A stretch of DNA of 64,000 nucleotides from Sceloporus undulatus. Lineage: Eukaryota; Chordata; Lepidosauria; Squamata; Phrynosomatidae. Made by a program: the position numbers and the translations under genes. Below are positions 20,883-31,430 of the stretch, piece by piece; the first letter of the stretch is position 1, and every line of letters starts with the position of its first letter. The notes under the pieces were generated by a model, which searched no databases, was not told the origin of the DNA, and worked only from the letters and a program-made list of their open reading frames with translations. Where the stretch lies: contig NC_056524.1 of assembly GCF_019175285.1 (NCBI RefSeq), positions 101,260,645-101,324,644 of the forward strand, in the 5' to 3' direction.

Positions 20883-21139
20883 CACTGGTCCCCCGGGTTA
20901 CGAAATACCCAGGTTACGAAATTTTCGGGATACGAAAAAATCCCATAGGGATTTATTGTTTCGGCTTACGAAGGTTTTTTCGGGTTACGAAAAAACCCCG
21001 GCGCTGTTTTAAATGGAGCCGCGGCACAGCCGCGGCTTTTTTTTCCCATTAGCGCCTATGGGCTATTCGGCTTACGAAGTATCCCGGGTTACGAAAGCGG
21101 CGGCGGAACGAATTAATTTCGTAACCCGGGGTACCAGTG
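20883..21139. mobile_element. 257-bp palindromic TA-flanked MITE (second member of the TTACGAA family)
   Basis: It begins CACTGGTCCCCCGGGTTACG and ends CCCGGGGTACCAGTG between TA dinucleotides (20881-20882, 21140-21141). It shares the iterated TTACGAA units with 19883-20136. Unlike that element it is present in both copies of the duplication (23127-23381 in the second). Confidence 0.85.
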
Positions 21140-21383
21140 TACACAAATAACCTATAGTGGGTGGAAATCATGTTAATCATTGTTTAAACCCAATATAATT
21201 TCAAACCTTGGAGCTGGGTGCTGTGTATCAATAAGATTCTCTGTGATGAGAGTGACCTCTACATGGAGAAGAGAAGGTGTTCTGCAACGAATAGGTGCCT
21301 CTTCCAGGGGCTGTTTTACACTACCGAGTTGTAATACTATGGTGTTTATCAGACGAGCTCTTAAAGAGGTACTATTCCAGTGT

Positions 21384-21408
21384 NNNNNNNNNNNNNNNNN
21401 NNNNNNNN
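21384..21408. other. Assembly gap of 25 Ns
   Basis: Exactly 25 N. A fixed run of this length is typically a placeholder (some long-read gap fillers write 25 N for an over-filled gap) and not a measured distance. The flanks are two copies of the same ~2.2-2.4 kb. Confidence 0.95.
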
Positions 21409-23587
21409 GGTTATTATGTAGTGGGAATGAGGGCCCAGTAATCAAATACTCACTCAGCCATGGGTACCACTGGGTAACCTTCGGCAGTCACACACTCTCA
21501 GAGGATGGCAAAGGCAAACCCCCACTGAACAAATTTTGCCAAGAAAATCCCATGATAGGTTCACCTTAGTGTCCCCATACCATGGAAACAACCTGAAGGA
21601 ACACAGCAACAACATTAATTTCATAGGGTTTCTTAAGCAAGGAAAACTCATTAAGTGATTTCACTAGTTCTCTTCCCTGAATTATAGCATACAGCAGCTG
21701 ATATTTGTTGGTGGATTAACCAAGACGGACCCTGCTTACCTTTCAAGATGATATAGCATCGGGTGACTTTAGGGCAGGTGAACTATTGGTGAAATGCTAT
21801 AATTCCACCCATACCCTATAGCAGCAGTAAAAGTGGTAAGGAACATTATTTGAAACACGAAGGATCTATGACTGAGGGTCTCACAGACCGCCCCTTTGGA
21901 GTGGCCTGCAGCAGCCCCTTTCCTCACTGGATTGGGGTTGCAGCAACTACATGCCGCAGCCCGATCTGGCCTTTCGGCAGCGCAAAAAGAAGTTGCAAAA
22001 GTAGCTCCTTTTTGCACCACAGAAAGGGCACCCTAGGCCCTGCGACTGTGGCTTTTCGCTGCTTCTTCGGGCACAGTGCATGTAAGTGCTGCATCTAAGA
22101 CATGCTGTGATGCCATCTGCCGTCAGGTCAGGCAGGCAGCATGGGGGTGGAGTAAGGCAGCTGGCATGTGTATGCCACGGCCCCCATGCCACTGTATAAT
22201 GTCGGTCTGTCAATCCCCCTCAAACTGCTGCTCTAGGAAATATATTCCATTTTCCAAAAAGGGTTGTTGCTGTTCTTGTATGGAATGCACCTGTAGAGTA
22301 TGCACTGTTTTAATTATTCAGTTGCAGATAAACCTGGAAGTTTTTGGTTATAGTAACAAAATACCCCGCCGACATTCAGAGGCCCCATTTCATTGTATTC
22401 CATAAAGGTGAGACTAGCACAAGGGCAATAGTCTTCAAATCCCCCTTTTTTTGTTTATTTCTTTTTTCTTCCTTCTTTGCTGGGCATGAACTGAAGTTGT
22501 TGTTGGTGCTCAAACCTTCCTCAAGACCTTGTATCTCAATGCAACATAACAAAATTCTCCAAAATCCACCAAACAGTGATATCTTTTATTGGGACAACAA
22601 AATGCAAATAAAGCATGATGTAAGCTTTCGAAGATCCACTGGCTTCTTCATCAGTAAGGTGTTGAAATCATACAGAAGAAAGTAAAAGGCGATGACTAAT
22701 ATCAATTTTGTTTTCTTTCTTTCTTTCGTAAGGTTTTCAACACCTTGCCTGATGAAGAAGCCAATGGACCTTTAAAAGCTTGCAACATGTATTTTTGTGT
22801 ATTTTGGTTGGTCAATAAAGGTATCATTATTTTGTGGATTTTGGATGGCCAACACGGCAATCCTAGATATGTTTTTCTAAAAGATTATTCTGTTCCTGCT
22901 TGAGAACACTTTTTCTCACGATCATTTTCAAAGGAAAGTTTCAGCTGAATGGCAGGAAGGAAGAGAACCCACTGCAGAAATGTGTAAGCCAGAAGAACAT
23001 GTGGGTGCTTGCTAGGAATATGTGTTTGTACAGAATAGGTGACCTAGTGAAATTGGAATTTAGGATTTTTTGAACTATAGACACTTTGTCTGGCATCTGT
23101 TCAGGTTTTAGCTTGGCAAAAAAGTACACTGGTCCCCCGGGTTACGAATACCCAGGTTACGAAATTTTCGGGATACGAAAAAATCCCATAGGGATTTATT
23201 GTTTTTTCGGCTTACGAAGGGTTTTTTCGGGTTACGAAAAAACCCCGCGCGGCTGTTTTAAATGGAGCCGCGGCACAGCCGCGGCTTTTTCCCCATAGCG
23301 CTATGGGCTATTCGGCTTACGAAGTATCCCGGGTTACAAGCGGCGGCGGAACGAATTAATTTCGTAACCCGGGTACCAGTGTACACAAATAACCTATAGT
23401 GGGTGGAAATCATGTTAATCATTGTTTAAACCCAATATAATTTCAAACCTTGGAGCTGGGGCTGGGTGCTGTGTATCAATAAGATTCTCTGTGATGAGAG
23501 TGACCTCTACATGGAGAAGAGAAGGTGTTCTGCAACGAATAGGTGCCTCTTCCAGGGGCTGTTTTACACTACCGAGTTGTAATACTA
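21409..23587. other. Second copy of the duplication, with many one-base dropouts
   Basis: It follows 18885-21332 base for base but lacks many single bases, often in runs (aaaaagggttg versus aaaaaggggttg; cggcagtcac versus cggcaagtcac). That pattern is typical of unpolished long-read sequence. It contains the SINE end, 5S-type SINE, 352-bp MITE (~21874-22228), inverted tails (~22540-22880) and MITE 23127-23381, but not the 254-bp MITE. Confidence 0.85.
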
Positions 23588-23773
23588 TGATTCCACTTTA
23601 ACTCTATAACCACAACCTATGGGGTTTGTAGGCTGGTGTCGCACTGGAGTTCTCTGGTTGAGAATTCTAAATGTTCATCCCAAAACTCTACATCCTAGGA
23701 TTTCACAGGAGGAAGCTATGGCAGTTAAAGTGGAATCATGGCACTGTAATTGTGTAGTGTGGAAGGGCCCCAA
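23556..23773. repeat. Palindromic MITE
   Basis: The left arm (ggggctgttttacactac ... atgattccactttaact) is the inverse of the right arm (agttaaagtggaatcat ... gtgtagtgtggaagggcccc). The first copy of the duplication breaks off inside this element at 21332. Confidence 0.7.
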
Positions 23774-23959
23774 ATAACCCAATAACGTAGAAAGGGTGTT
23801 TTGAATTTCCGCTCTAATCATACCCTCCAACCCTGAGCATGCAGATGAAAATGTGATGTGTCTGTCCCTTATTAGCCTACAAAGCAGCAGTCAAGATTGA
23901 CAATTATATATACTTATGTGTACGTCTAGAAATTCTAGTCAAAAACTGACCCCCCCCCA

Positions 23960-24905
23960 ACTGAGGGCCCATTCAGACTACACTTTACCCCGGATCAGGA
24001 ATCGATTCTAGCACGTGAAGTTCATATTGGCCCCGATTCTGCCACAATCCATTTTGAGGCATGCACAAGCAAATGCCCTTTAGCCTGGGTCATCCAGATT
24101 CGGAGCAAAATCCGTCTTTTTGGAAAAAAAACGGGTTCTGCGAAATATGAACTTGCCCCTGATCATGATCGGGTCAAGTTCAGGGGAGGGATTAAGGTCA
24201 GAGGGCGAGCAAAGGGTAGGGCATTCCCTCCCCTCATTGGAGGAGGAGGGGGGGAGGAGGAAAGAGCTGGAGGAAGGATGCAAAAAGGGGGAATCTGACA
24301 GGAGGCAAAAGGGTGACAGGAGGCAAAAAGGGGTGACTGACAGGGTCAATTCAGGGCAGGTCAGAGGCCCAGAGCAAGGCAAGGCTCTACTCTCCAGCAG
24401 GGACCTTTTCCCTTTGTTTGTTTTTTAAATTATTTTTCTCCATCTATGCGCATGTTTTTTGCTTCAGGTAGATCTATATTTAGATAGAATGTGGCTAGCT
24501 GCTTGTTCACGTTCCCTTTCATTTCCTGGCTTCCTCGCTGAAAGGAGCCCTTTGCAAGAAGCTTTGAAGCATGCGAATGAATGCTATAATGCGAATGTTA
24601 CAATATGTTTCTCTTTGCAATTTGGCAAACTTGCAAATTGATATACAGAATGCTTTTGCTACTATCTCAAAGAGGTAGCCTAGGAAAAGCATGCATGGCA
24701 TTGCTTCCTTTTCTGGCATTTCCGAGGTGAGGAATTTTTTATTGTTATTATTATTATTAATATTATTAACAGTAGTAGTAGTATTCCATGTGTATGAGAC
24801 ATTCTGAGGTGGCAAGGAGGGGGGATACAGGATACAAAGATGGCATTTTGGGGTTGAAAATGGGCCCAAGGGCAGATCATAACCTGTACTGACCCAAATG
24901 CTCAC

Positions 24906-24944
<39 letters not shown>

Positions 24945-25242
24945 TTTTTAAATTTGACAAAATGTGCGCATTTTGGGGCCTGGTCGTTTAAAAAAAAAGG
25001 ACAGGGGAAGCACACTGCCGATGCCCCAATGAGTGCTGGAAACGTCACCTATGACAATCGCGAAACTGAAATTTGATTGGCAGCAGGCACCTTCATTTTA
25101 AACTCAATTTCTCAAGGGGGCATTCGGGGCAAAATACCCCTGGTTAGGTAGTGAGCACTTGCTTCTGGAGGGATTCAGGGAGGGGAAAACCGAAGCTCCC
25201 CAGTTCCTTCCAGCGCAAAACCGCCAGTGAGAATGGGGCCTG
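23960..25242. repeat. Possible 1.28-kb non-autonomous DNA element
   Basis: The ends gagggcccattcagactaca and tgagaatggggcctga are roughly inverted, like other MITE ends here. The inside is purine-rich (24180-24380) and contains a CA repeat (24907-24940). I see no transposase. The assignment is tentative and the interval may be composite. Confidence 0.35.
24907..24940. repeat. (CA)n microsatellite
   Basis: About seventeen uninterrupted CA units. Confidence 0.95.
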
Positions 25243-25592
25243 AGTCAACTTATCCGTGGGTCAATTTAAGTACTGTGCTTTAAAATGAACTAAGCACTAG
25301 TGAAAGGCAAGAGTGTAACCTGCCCTGGAAGCACTGATCCCTCTCTACTGTCTTATCTATCCAGCCTTTTGTGTGAGTGCAAGCAGTTATGCCTACTGCA
25401 AATTTGCAAGTTCTTTGGCATTGTTTTGTTTTGCTTCCTCCTTTAGATCCTTTGTTACATGCCCCAAATTTATCCTCTACTTATCCATTGGTCATTATCA
25501 AAATCCATAATTTTGGCCCCAAAACTTGTCCTCAACTTATATATGAGTCAAGTATATATGGTAGTTATTTCCTGGTAGGAAATAATGATGTA

Positions 25593-25781
25593 CAGTTATC
25601 CCTCCTGATTCGCAGGGGATCCATTCCAGACCCCTCCACGAATCTGGAAAAATGCCACTATTCAAGTCACCACTGATTTCACTAGCGGCATGCTCCTGCA
25701 CCTGCACCATTTTGTCCTTCCTTGCTTACTGTCCGTGAATGGGTGAGACCATGGACTCCAAGTCCACGGGAGGGACGACTG
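25593..25781. mobile_element. Tc1/mariner-type MITE with TA target duplication
   Basis: It begins CAGTTATCCCTCCTGATTCG and ends CACGGGAGGGACGACTG, flanked by TA at 25591-25592 and 25782-25783. Confidence 0.7.
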
Positions 25782-25924
25782 TATAACTATGTACTTTGCT
25801 AAAGTCTATAGAAGCTTCTTCTAAGCATTGTGTAGCCAGACCATGATAATATGGGAAAAACTGTAGAGAAAATCCACTTACCTTATCACACACACACAGC
25901 TACATGAAAAGGGGCTCTGCTTGT

Positions 25925-26065
25925 GCTTGTTGTTGTTCTGTGGTTTCAAGTTGTTTCCAACTTATGATGACCTTAAAGCAAACCTATCATAGGGTTTTCT
26001 AGTCAAGATTTTTTTTCAGAGGAGGTTTGCCATTGCCTTCCCCTGAAACTGAGAACATGTGACTT
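25925..26065 (-). repeat. Sauria SINE, partial
   Basis: On the + strand it reads as the inverse of the SINE tail and core: ttgttgttctgtggtttcaa, cctatcatagggttttct, gaggtttgccattgccttcc. Confidence 0.75.
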
Positions 26066-26166
26066 ATTGCTTATGCTTCAAGCTCCCAATTTGTTCAGGT
26101 TTTGTTGAGTTGGGGTTTGTGCCTGTTTTGCTGAAAAAACAGTGGTCAGGTTTTATATTATGCAAA

Positions 26167-26172
26167 TTTATT
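26167..26172 (-). terminator. Polyadenylation signal for the second H2A gene
   Basis: AATAAA on the - strand, about 95 bp after the stop codon. No histone stem-loop is seen in between. Confidence 0.6.
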
Positions 26173-26263
26173 ACTACAACACACACTAAAATGTGATTCT
26201 TTCAAATGCTAAGTACAAGATGCTTTTTAAATCAGTCAGTAATGTCCTAAAAGTCACATGGGA

Positions 26264-26662
26264 TTAGAGGCTAGATTGGCTTGATACTCCCTGGGAAACA
26301 GCTGTTTTCTTCGGGAGAAGCTGGGCTTGGATATTGGGCATCACGCCTCCTTCTGCAATCGTCACATTGGCAAACAACTTGTTCAACTCCTCATCTCTCC
26401 TCACCGCCAGTTGGATGTGTCGTGGTCCAATCCGTTGCTTCTTGTTGTCATGAGCAGCGGTGCCTGCCAGCTCCAGTATCTCTGCAGTCAGGTACTCTAA
26501 AACTGCTGCCAGGTACACAGAGGCACCAGCACCTATTCGTTCAGCATAGTTCCCTCGTCTCAGGTATCGGGCAATACGGCCCACAGGGAACTGCAGACCA
26601 GCTTTTGCGCTCTTGGTTTTCTGGAAAGCTGAAGGCTTTGGTTTCTTACCACGTCCAGACAT
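26264..26662 (-). CDS. Divergent histone H2A variant without the SQEF tail
   Basis: The 132-aa product starts [11 protein letters not shown] and keeps the whole H2A fold: [86 protein letters not shown]. The acidic-patch residues and the PKK ubiquitination site are kept. It shares [13 protein letters not shown] and [10 protein letters not shown] with the gene at 13065-13478, so the two are paralogues by local duplication. Its tail ends [12 protein letters not shown] dipeptides are present, but not the SQ[ED]-hydrophobic end. I placed the start at 26662 because MSGRGK is the standard H2A start and the context GCCACCATGT is a strong initiation site; the reading frame upstream is open but reads across the putative splice site. 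The acceptor-like CTCTTTATAG|GAGCCACC directly precedes the ATG. Likely a polyadenylated, replication-independent variant. Confidence 0.9.
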   Translation of the reverse strand: MSGRGKKPKPSAFQKTKSAKAGLQFPVGRIARYLRRGNYAERIGAGASVYLAAVLEYLTAEILELAGTAAHDNKKQRIGPRHIQLAVRRDEELNKLFANVTIAEGGVMPNIQAQLLPKKTAVSQGVSSQSSL

Positions 26663-26669
26663 GGTGGCT

Positions 26670-26690
26670 CCTATAAAGAGAGGCAACAGT
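26670..26690 (-). promoter_or_regulatory. Candidate 3' splice site in the second H2A 5' UTR
   Basis: On the - strand TGTTGCCTCTCTTTATAG is followed by GAGCCACCATG. It is the counterpart of the site at 13486-13500. Confidence 0.55.
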
Positions 26691-26879
26691 CTACCTTCAT
26701 TACTCCCATCCAATTGGTTTTTCCATAGAGTTAAGCTTCCTGGTAGCAAGCCAGAACCGAGCGACCGACCTTCCTTCCGTTTAGCTCTCACCTTTATCAT
26801 AATACAGGCCCCAAAGTGGCTTGCCAAAAATTGTAACTAAAAGCATGAACACCAGAGAATTACTACAAACTTCGTCCTA

Positions 26880-27738
26880 GATCCTTCCAGAGGTGTTGAA
26901 AGGCAGCACCATCATCCCCTATTGGTAGTTTTAAAAATTCCTCACATCTGTAGGCCAGCAGGCTGGGGAAGGCCATACTAGATCTTCACATTTGAAATTA
27001 CATTCAGTTTTTATAGTAGAACACATTCCTCCTGAGTACTGTACACATTTCAGAACAATCTCCACAGTCCATGGCAATTAGGTACTCTTTGAAAACTGGA
27101 ATTATTTGCCATTGATATTACTACTTCAGTTAATGGAATGGCAAAAGGATGGCAGATATGCCACAAGGGCTCCTAAGTTTCACTGGAGGCATCTCTGTCA
27201 AGAGGATAGCATTGCTGTATGTCTACTTACAGCAGTTATAATTCTTGTCCTGCCTCCCTCCTCTCCCAGCAAGATTTTATTTTATTTTTAAGAGAACACC
27301 ACTACATCATTTTCAGCCAGTGCAGGACCTATCTTCCACAACCCTCCCCCATCCAGTGCAACACACCAAGTAAACCATACTTGTGTCCTCTGTGGAATAT
27401 CTGACATGGAGTATCTATGTGTGTTGTATACCCAAGATAAATAAACAGCATTTTTCCTAGACTTTATCAGCAGTGTTTTTAAGTGAGGCCAAATAGGTAA
27501 GGAAGGTTACATTAGCCCTTGCATCTTCAACAGTGTTTGCTATAAGGATATAAAAAGGCAAGAGCATTTCTCACAATGCTGTTAAAACCTTAACCAATTG
27601 GTTGACTATCAAGAAAGTTACTGACTAGTGTTTCTGGTCTATTGGCAGGCTTATTTTATTTGCAATTTGTTGTTGTTGTGTTTCTTGAAGTTATAATGTT
27701 ATATTTTAAAAGTTTATAAAGTTATAATGTTACTTAAT
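26880..27738. other. Intergenic stretch without a recognised feature
   Basis: AT-rich sequence upstream of the second H2A gene, where its promoter and 5' leader exon should lie; I could not pick them out. A short GTT run occurs at about 27669. Confidence 0.4.
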
Positions 27739-27888
27739 GTAGTGGAGTCTCCTTCCTTGGAGGTCTTTAAACAGAGGCTGGATGGCCATCTGTTGGGGAT
27801 GCTTTGACTGAGATTTCCTGCATGGCAGAATGGGGTTGGACTGGATGGCCCTTGCGGTCTCTTCCAACTCTATGGTTCTATGATTATA
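27739..27888 (+). mobile_element. CR1 LINE 3' end
   Basis: It runs from ggagtctccttccttggagg through ggctggatggccatctg to the CR1-type end ttctatgatt. 5'-truncated, non-coding UTR only. Confidence 0.8.
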
Positions 27889-27910
27889 AATCAAACATTA
27901 CGTTCATCTC

Positions 27911-28135
27911 ATTTTGTTGTTTTTGTGTGCCCTCAAGTAATTTCTGACTTATGACAAACCGAATGCAAAATCAGGTGGTTTTCTGAGCAAGTTCTGTTCA
28001 GAGGTTTACCATTGCCTTCCTCTGGGGCTGAGACAGTGTGACTTGCCCAAGGTCACCCAGTGGGTTTCAAAGGCTGAGTGGGGATTCAAACACTGGTTTC
28101 CTGGAGACCTCCAACACTTAAAATGACTACCCAAC
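27911..28135 (-). repeat. Sauria SINE
   Basis: It starts with the inverse of the tail (ttgttgtttttgtgtgccct), then the core gaggtttaccattgccttcc and gtcacccagtgggtttca, and ends with the degraded head. Nearly full length. Confidence 0.8.
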
Positions 28136-28814
28136 ACCAGCTCTATATTTGCAATATATTTTACTAAAAATTTTATATTCTCCAAAGCAAATTGTGACAT
28201 CTTTCATCTACCTACACAAATTGCTCTTTAAATATAATGTATTAAAATTGACATTATACACAAACAGCTGTTAAAGCACTACTGTATTGCATTTAACAAA
28301 ACAATTCAACTCACTTTTTAATTCTTAAACGTAATATTCTTCTCTGGACAGCCAGCAATTTTCTGTTAACTTGCAGTAAATGGTGCCTCTTTTTAAACCC
28401 CACTAGTTAGTTAGACCTAAATGGGGATTCATTCAGCTGCAGCCACTTTATCAGTAGCTCTGACATGAACTATACTGGTTTCACCTTTATTACTTCAGCT
28501 GCAACTCAATTTGCAACCCAATTTGCTTAGAGATGCCTCATTGTGACCCATAGGATACATTGTATTTTACCACCATTGTCAGACCTTAGAAAACTCACTT
28601 CCACTTTGAAGGTAGCAAATTCATGATTACCATTCAATATGTAGGAGCTGATTCACAGAAAGTGGAACCATTTCATTTGAAAGAGAATTGTGCATTGAAA
28701 TAAGGATTTATTTATACAATGCCATTTGTGTATGTGTAACTGTGTGTCTTCACTGAGGTTTTCACTTGCTTTTTCTCTTCTTCTAAATGATCTAAATATA
28801 GGTTTTCCTATTAT
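28136..28814. other. Intergenic AT-rich stretch without a recognised feature
   Basis: No exon-like frame, RNA gene or clear repeat. A fragment of Sauria SINE tail (- strand) follows at 28815-28890. Confidence 0.4.
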
Positions 28815-29367
28815 TGTAAGTGCCGTTGTTGTTCCCCTTCAAGCTATTTCTAACTTATGGCGAACCTATCATGGGGGTTTCTAGGTCTGAATTATTTGTC
28901 ACTACCCCCCCCCTTCCCCATTTTGCAGTACTATATATTTGGAGACTGAAGGAAACTTTCACATGAGAAACAGAATTCTTATTTGGGGAGGCAATGTATC
29001 GCACACGCCAAAGCTTTCCACCCTAGCTACAATCACCTGGGCTGAGGGTTATTTGGAAATAGGTGTGTGCACATTTTAACTGCAGAACTTGGATTAAAAG
29101 TTATGTTTTGGAATATGACTCCTAGAAACCTCTAATCCAGAGCTACTCAAGTGGTGGTCCTTGGATCAGTGCTTTTCCCTGGCAATTTCCATGTAGAAAC
29201 TCTTGTAGCTAGTGGACGTAAATTTCCAGTAAACTGGGAAAAGAAAGTTGCCAGTCTATTAGATATAAGAGCTATTAGACTGCTATTAGACAACATGCGT
29301 AGCACTGCCCTAAAAAGTCTGACGGTACATGGGAGGTGTAGTTTAAAGAAGGATAGATTTTCCAGGC

Positions 29368-29525
29368 TGCTTTGTGTATGTGTGTGTCTTCAAGTCACTT
29401 GTCAACTTAAAGAGACCCCATAAATTTCTTAGGCAAAGATTACTCAGAGGTGGTTTGCCAGTTCTTCCTCTGAAATACAGCCTGGAGCACCTGGTATTTG
29501 TTGATAATCTCCCATCCAAATCCTA
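29368..29525 (-). repeat. 5S rRNA-derived SINE fragment
   Basis: It contains the inverse tail (cttcaagtcacttgtcaact), tactcagaggtggtttgcca, gcacctggtatttgttga and ctcccatccaaatcctaac, the last being the inverse of 5S box C. Confidence 0.65.
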
Positions 29526-29527
29526 AC

Positions 29528-29925
29528 TATGGGTTCATCTATGCTGTAGAAATAATGGTTTGCCACCACTTGAACTGTCATGGGTCCATGCTACAGAATC
29601 CTAGGATTTGATGTTTCATGAGATACAGCACTCTTTGGTAGGGAAAGCTAAAGACCTTGTAAAACTATAAATCCCAGGATTCTACAGGATGGAGCTACAG
29701 CACTTAAAGTGATGACAAACTGCAGGGACGTAGCCAAGGGGGGAGTTCTTGGGGTCCGGACCACCCCCTTCCATTAGAAAAATGAATGGTGCATGCTGCT
29801 GCGCTGCTGCACCCAAGCCCCATTATGATGGTAGCACTTAGTCTGCACCCCCCTTCCTAAAATCCTAGCTACATCCCTGCAAACTGCATTATGTCTACAG
29901 TGTTGATTCACCCCAGGGATGACCC
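29528..29925. repeat. Palindromic MITE interrupted by a hAT-type element
   Basis: The left arm (tctatgctgtagaaataatg ... cacttgaactgtcatggg) pairs with a right arm (gcacttaaagtgatgacaaa ... attatgtctacag). The right arm is split by the insertion at 29724-29879. Confidence 0.7.
29724..29879. mobile_element. 156-bp hAT-type element with 8-bp target duplication
   Basis: It begins AGGGACGTAGCC and ends TAGCTACATCCCTG, flanked by CAAACTGC at 29716-29723 and 29880-29887. It interrupts the older MITE 29528-29925. Confidence 0.85.
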
Positions 29926-29942
29926 TGCTTAGTGTCCAAAAT

Positions 29943-30420
29943 CATGGTGACTAGCGGTCCTCCTTTTCCTGGACATGTCCTACATTTCATCCTTCTCTCC
30001 AGAAAGAATTCCAAAATGTCCTCTATTTTGAACCTGGCTAAGAAGCCCACTGAGTAACACCTTGTTTGCTTTGAGAAATGTGTCTACTTGGCAGCCTGTC
30101 CTTGCTTCACATAGGATAGGATGGATGATTCTACAGTTCTTTTTTCCTAGGAGCAGCAGCAGACCAGATTTGCACTCAGAGCTCAGGATGCATTTGTTTC
30201 TTGAGAAAAAGGACAGCAAACAGGCAATGGGCAGCTTGAAGACACAAAACAAAGGATTCCCCACCCCTCTTAATTTCAGCAGAATGGACAAATGAAAGTA
30301 ACCAGCCAGGTATTTATTGCTAGTAAAGTACAATTTTAAGCCTTTGTCTTGCTCAGAGTCCTGTAAGCATATTGCAATCCGAGCAGGCATTTTAATGATG
30401 ATTAAGTTGACCAGAAAGAT
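29943..30420 (+). repeat. Unclassified interspersed repeat (family B, copy 2)
   Basis: It shares cctccttttc, cattctg/catttc-type blocks, gagaaatgtgtctacttggc, agcagcctgtcc-like and gagcagcagcaga blocks, in the same order, with 9650-10075. Confidence 0.6.
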
Positions 30421-30499
30421 ACAGCTGAGTACATAATAAAATACAGTATATGTAACTGGGCTGTAAATGTGAACCCTATATGATATGAATTTACATTTA

Positions 30500-30683
30500 T
30501 GGGAGTGTTTTGATCATAGATTATTTTAATTGTTTTAAATTTTATTGGGATTTTTAATGCTTTGTCTGTGAGCCGCCTTGGGTCCCTCCTGGGAGAAAAG
30601 TGGCATATCAGTGGTGTCACTAGAGCGGTGGGGTGTGTGTGGCCTGCACCATGTGACACCCCAAGGAGACAGTGACACCACTG
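30500..30683. repeat. LINE 3'-tail fragment and small palindromic MITE
   Basis: 30500-30608 contains gtgagccgccttgggtccct, a common reptile LINE 3' tail. 30609-30683 is a 75-bp element with inverted ends CAGTGGTGTCACTA and AGTGACACCACTG. Confidence 0.55.
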
Positions 30684-30761
30684 CTCCTCAAACACCTAAC
30701 CTTTGGCAGAAAGGGGCTGTGACATTCATCTGCTTCTCTTTAAAATGCTTTAAGAGATAGA

Positions 30762-31430
30762 ATCATAGAATCATAGAGTTGGAAGAGACCACAAGGGCCA
30801 TCCTCTCCAACCTCCTGCCATGCAGGAAATCACAATCAAAGCATCCCCAACACATGGTCATCCAGCCTTTGTTTAAAGGCCTCCGAGGAAGGAGACTCCA
30901 CCACACTCCGAGGTAGTATGTTCCACTGTTGAACAGTTCTTACTGTCAGGAAGTTCCTCCTAATGTTGAGGTGGAATCTCTTTTCTTGGAGCTTGCATCC
31001 ATTGTTCTGGGTCCTAGTCTTTGGAGCAGCAGAAAACAAGCTTGCTCCCTCCTCAATATGACATCCCTTCAAGTATTTAAACAGGGCTATCATATCACCT
31101 TTTAATCTTCTTTTCTCCAGGCTAAACATCCCCATCTCCCTAAGTCGTTCCTCATAGGGCATGATTTCCAGACCCTTCACCATTTTAGTCGCCCTCCTTT
31201 GGACATGCTCGTTTCTCCACATTCTTTTTGAATTGTGGTACCCAGAACTGTCACAGTATTCCAGGTGGGGCCTGACCAGAGCAGAATAGAGTGGCACTAT
31301 TACTTTCCTTGATCTAGACACTATACTTTTATTGATGCAGCCTAAAATCACATTGGCCTTTATAGCTGCCGCATCACAGTGTTGACTCATGTTCAACTTG
31401 TGGTGTACTTGGACTCCTAGATCCCGTTCA
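30762..31430 (-). mobile_element. CR1 LINE, 3' part of the reverse transcriptase and tail
   Basis: On the - strand it encodes [17 protein letters not shown], then [30 protein letters not shown] and a [15 protein letters not shown] block, typical of the CR1 ORF2 end. The + strand begins with the inverse of the CR1 terminal repeat (tagaatcatagaatcatag). The 5' side is cut by the foldback element at 31431. Confidence 0.9.

Larger units (their letters stand above)
18885..21332. other. First copy of a probable false duplication
   Basis: This stretch is repeated in direct orientation at 21409-23587, on the other side of a 25-N gap. It contains the end of the nested SINE, the MITE at 19354-19705, the polymorphic MITE at 19883-20136, an inverted retroelement tail (20278-20625) and a MITE (20883-21139). 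Confidence 0.85.

Noticed and set aside
21409-23587. A genuine recent segmental duplication
   Set aside because: Less likely than an assembly artefact because of the exact 25-N gap and the excess of single-base dropouts in only one copy; it remains possible.
13065-26662. The two H2A genes as processed pseudogenes
   Set aside because: Both frames are intact with conserved fold residues and acidic patch, no poly-A tract or target repeat was seen, and the acceptor-like site before the ATG would not survive in a retrocopy.
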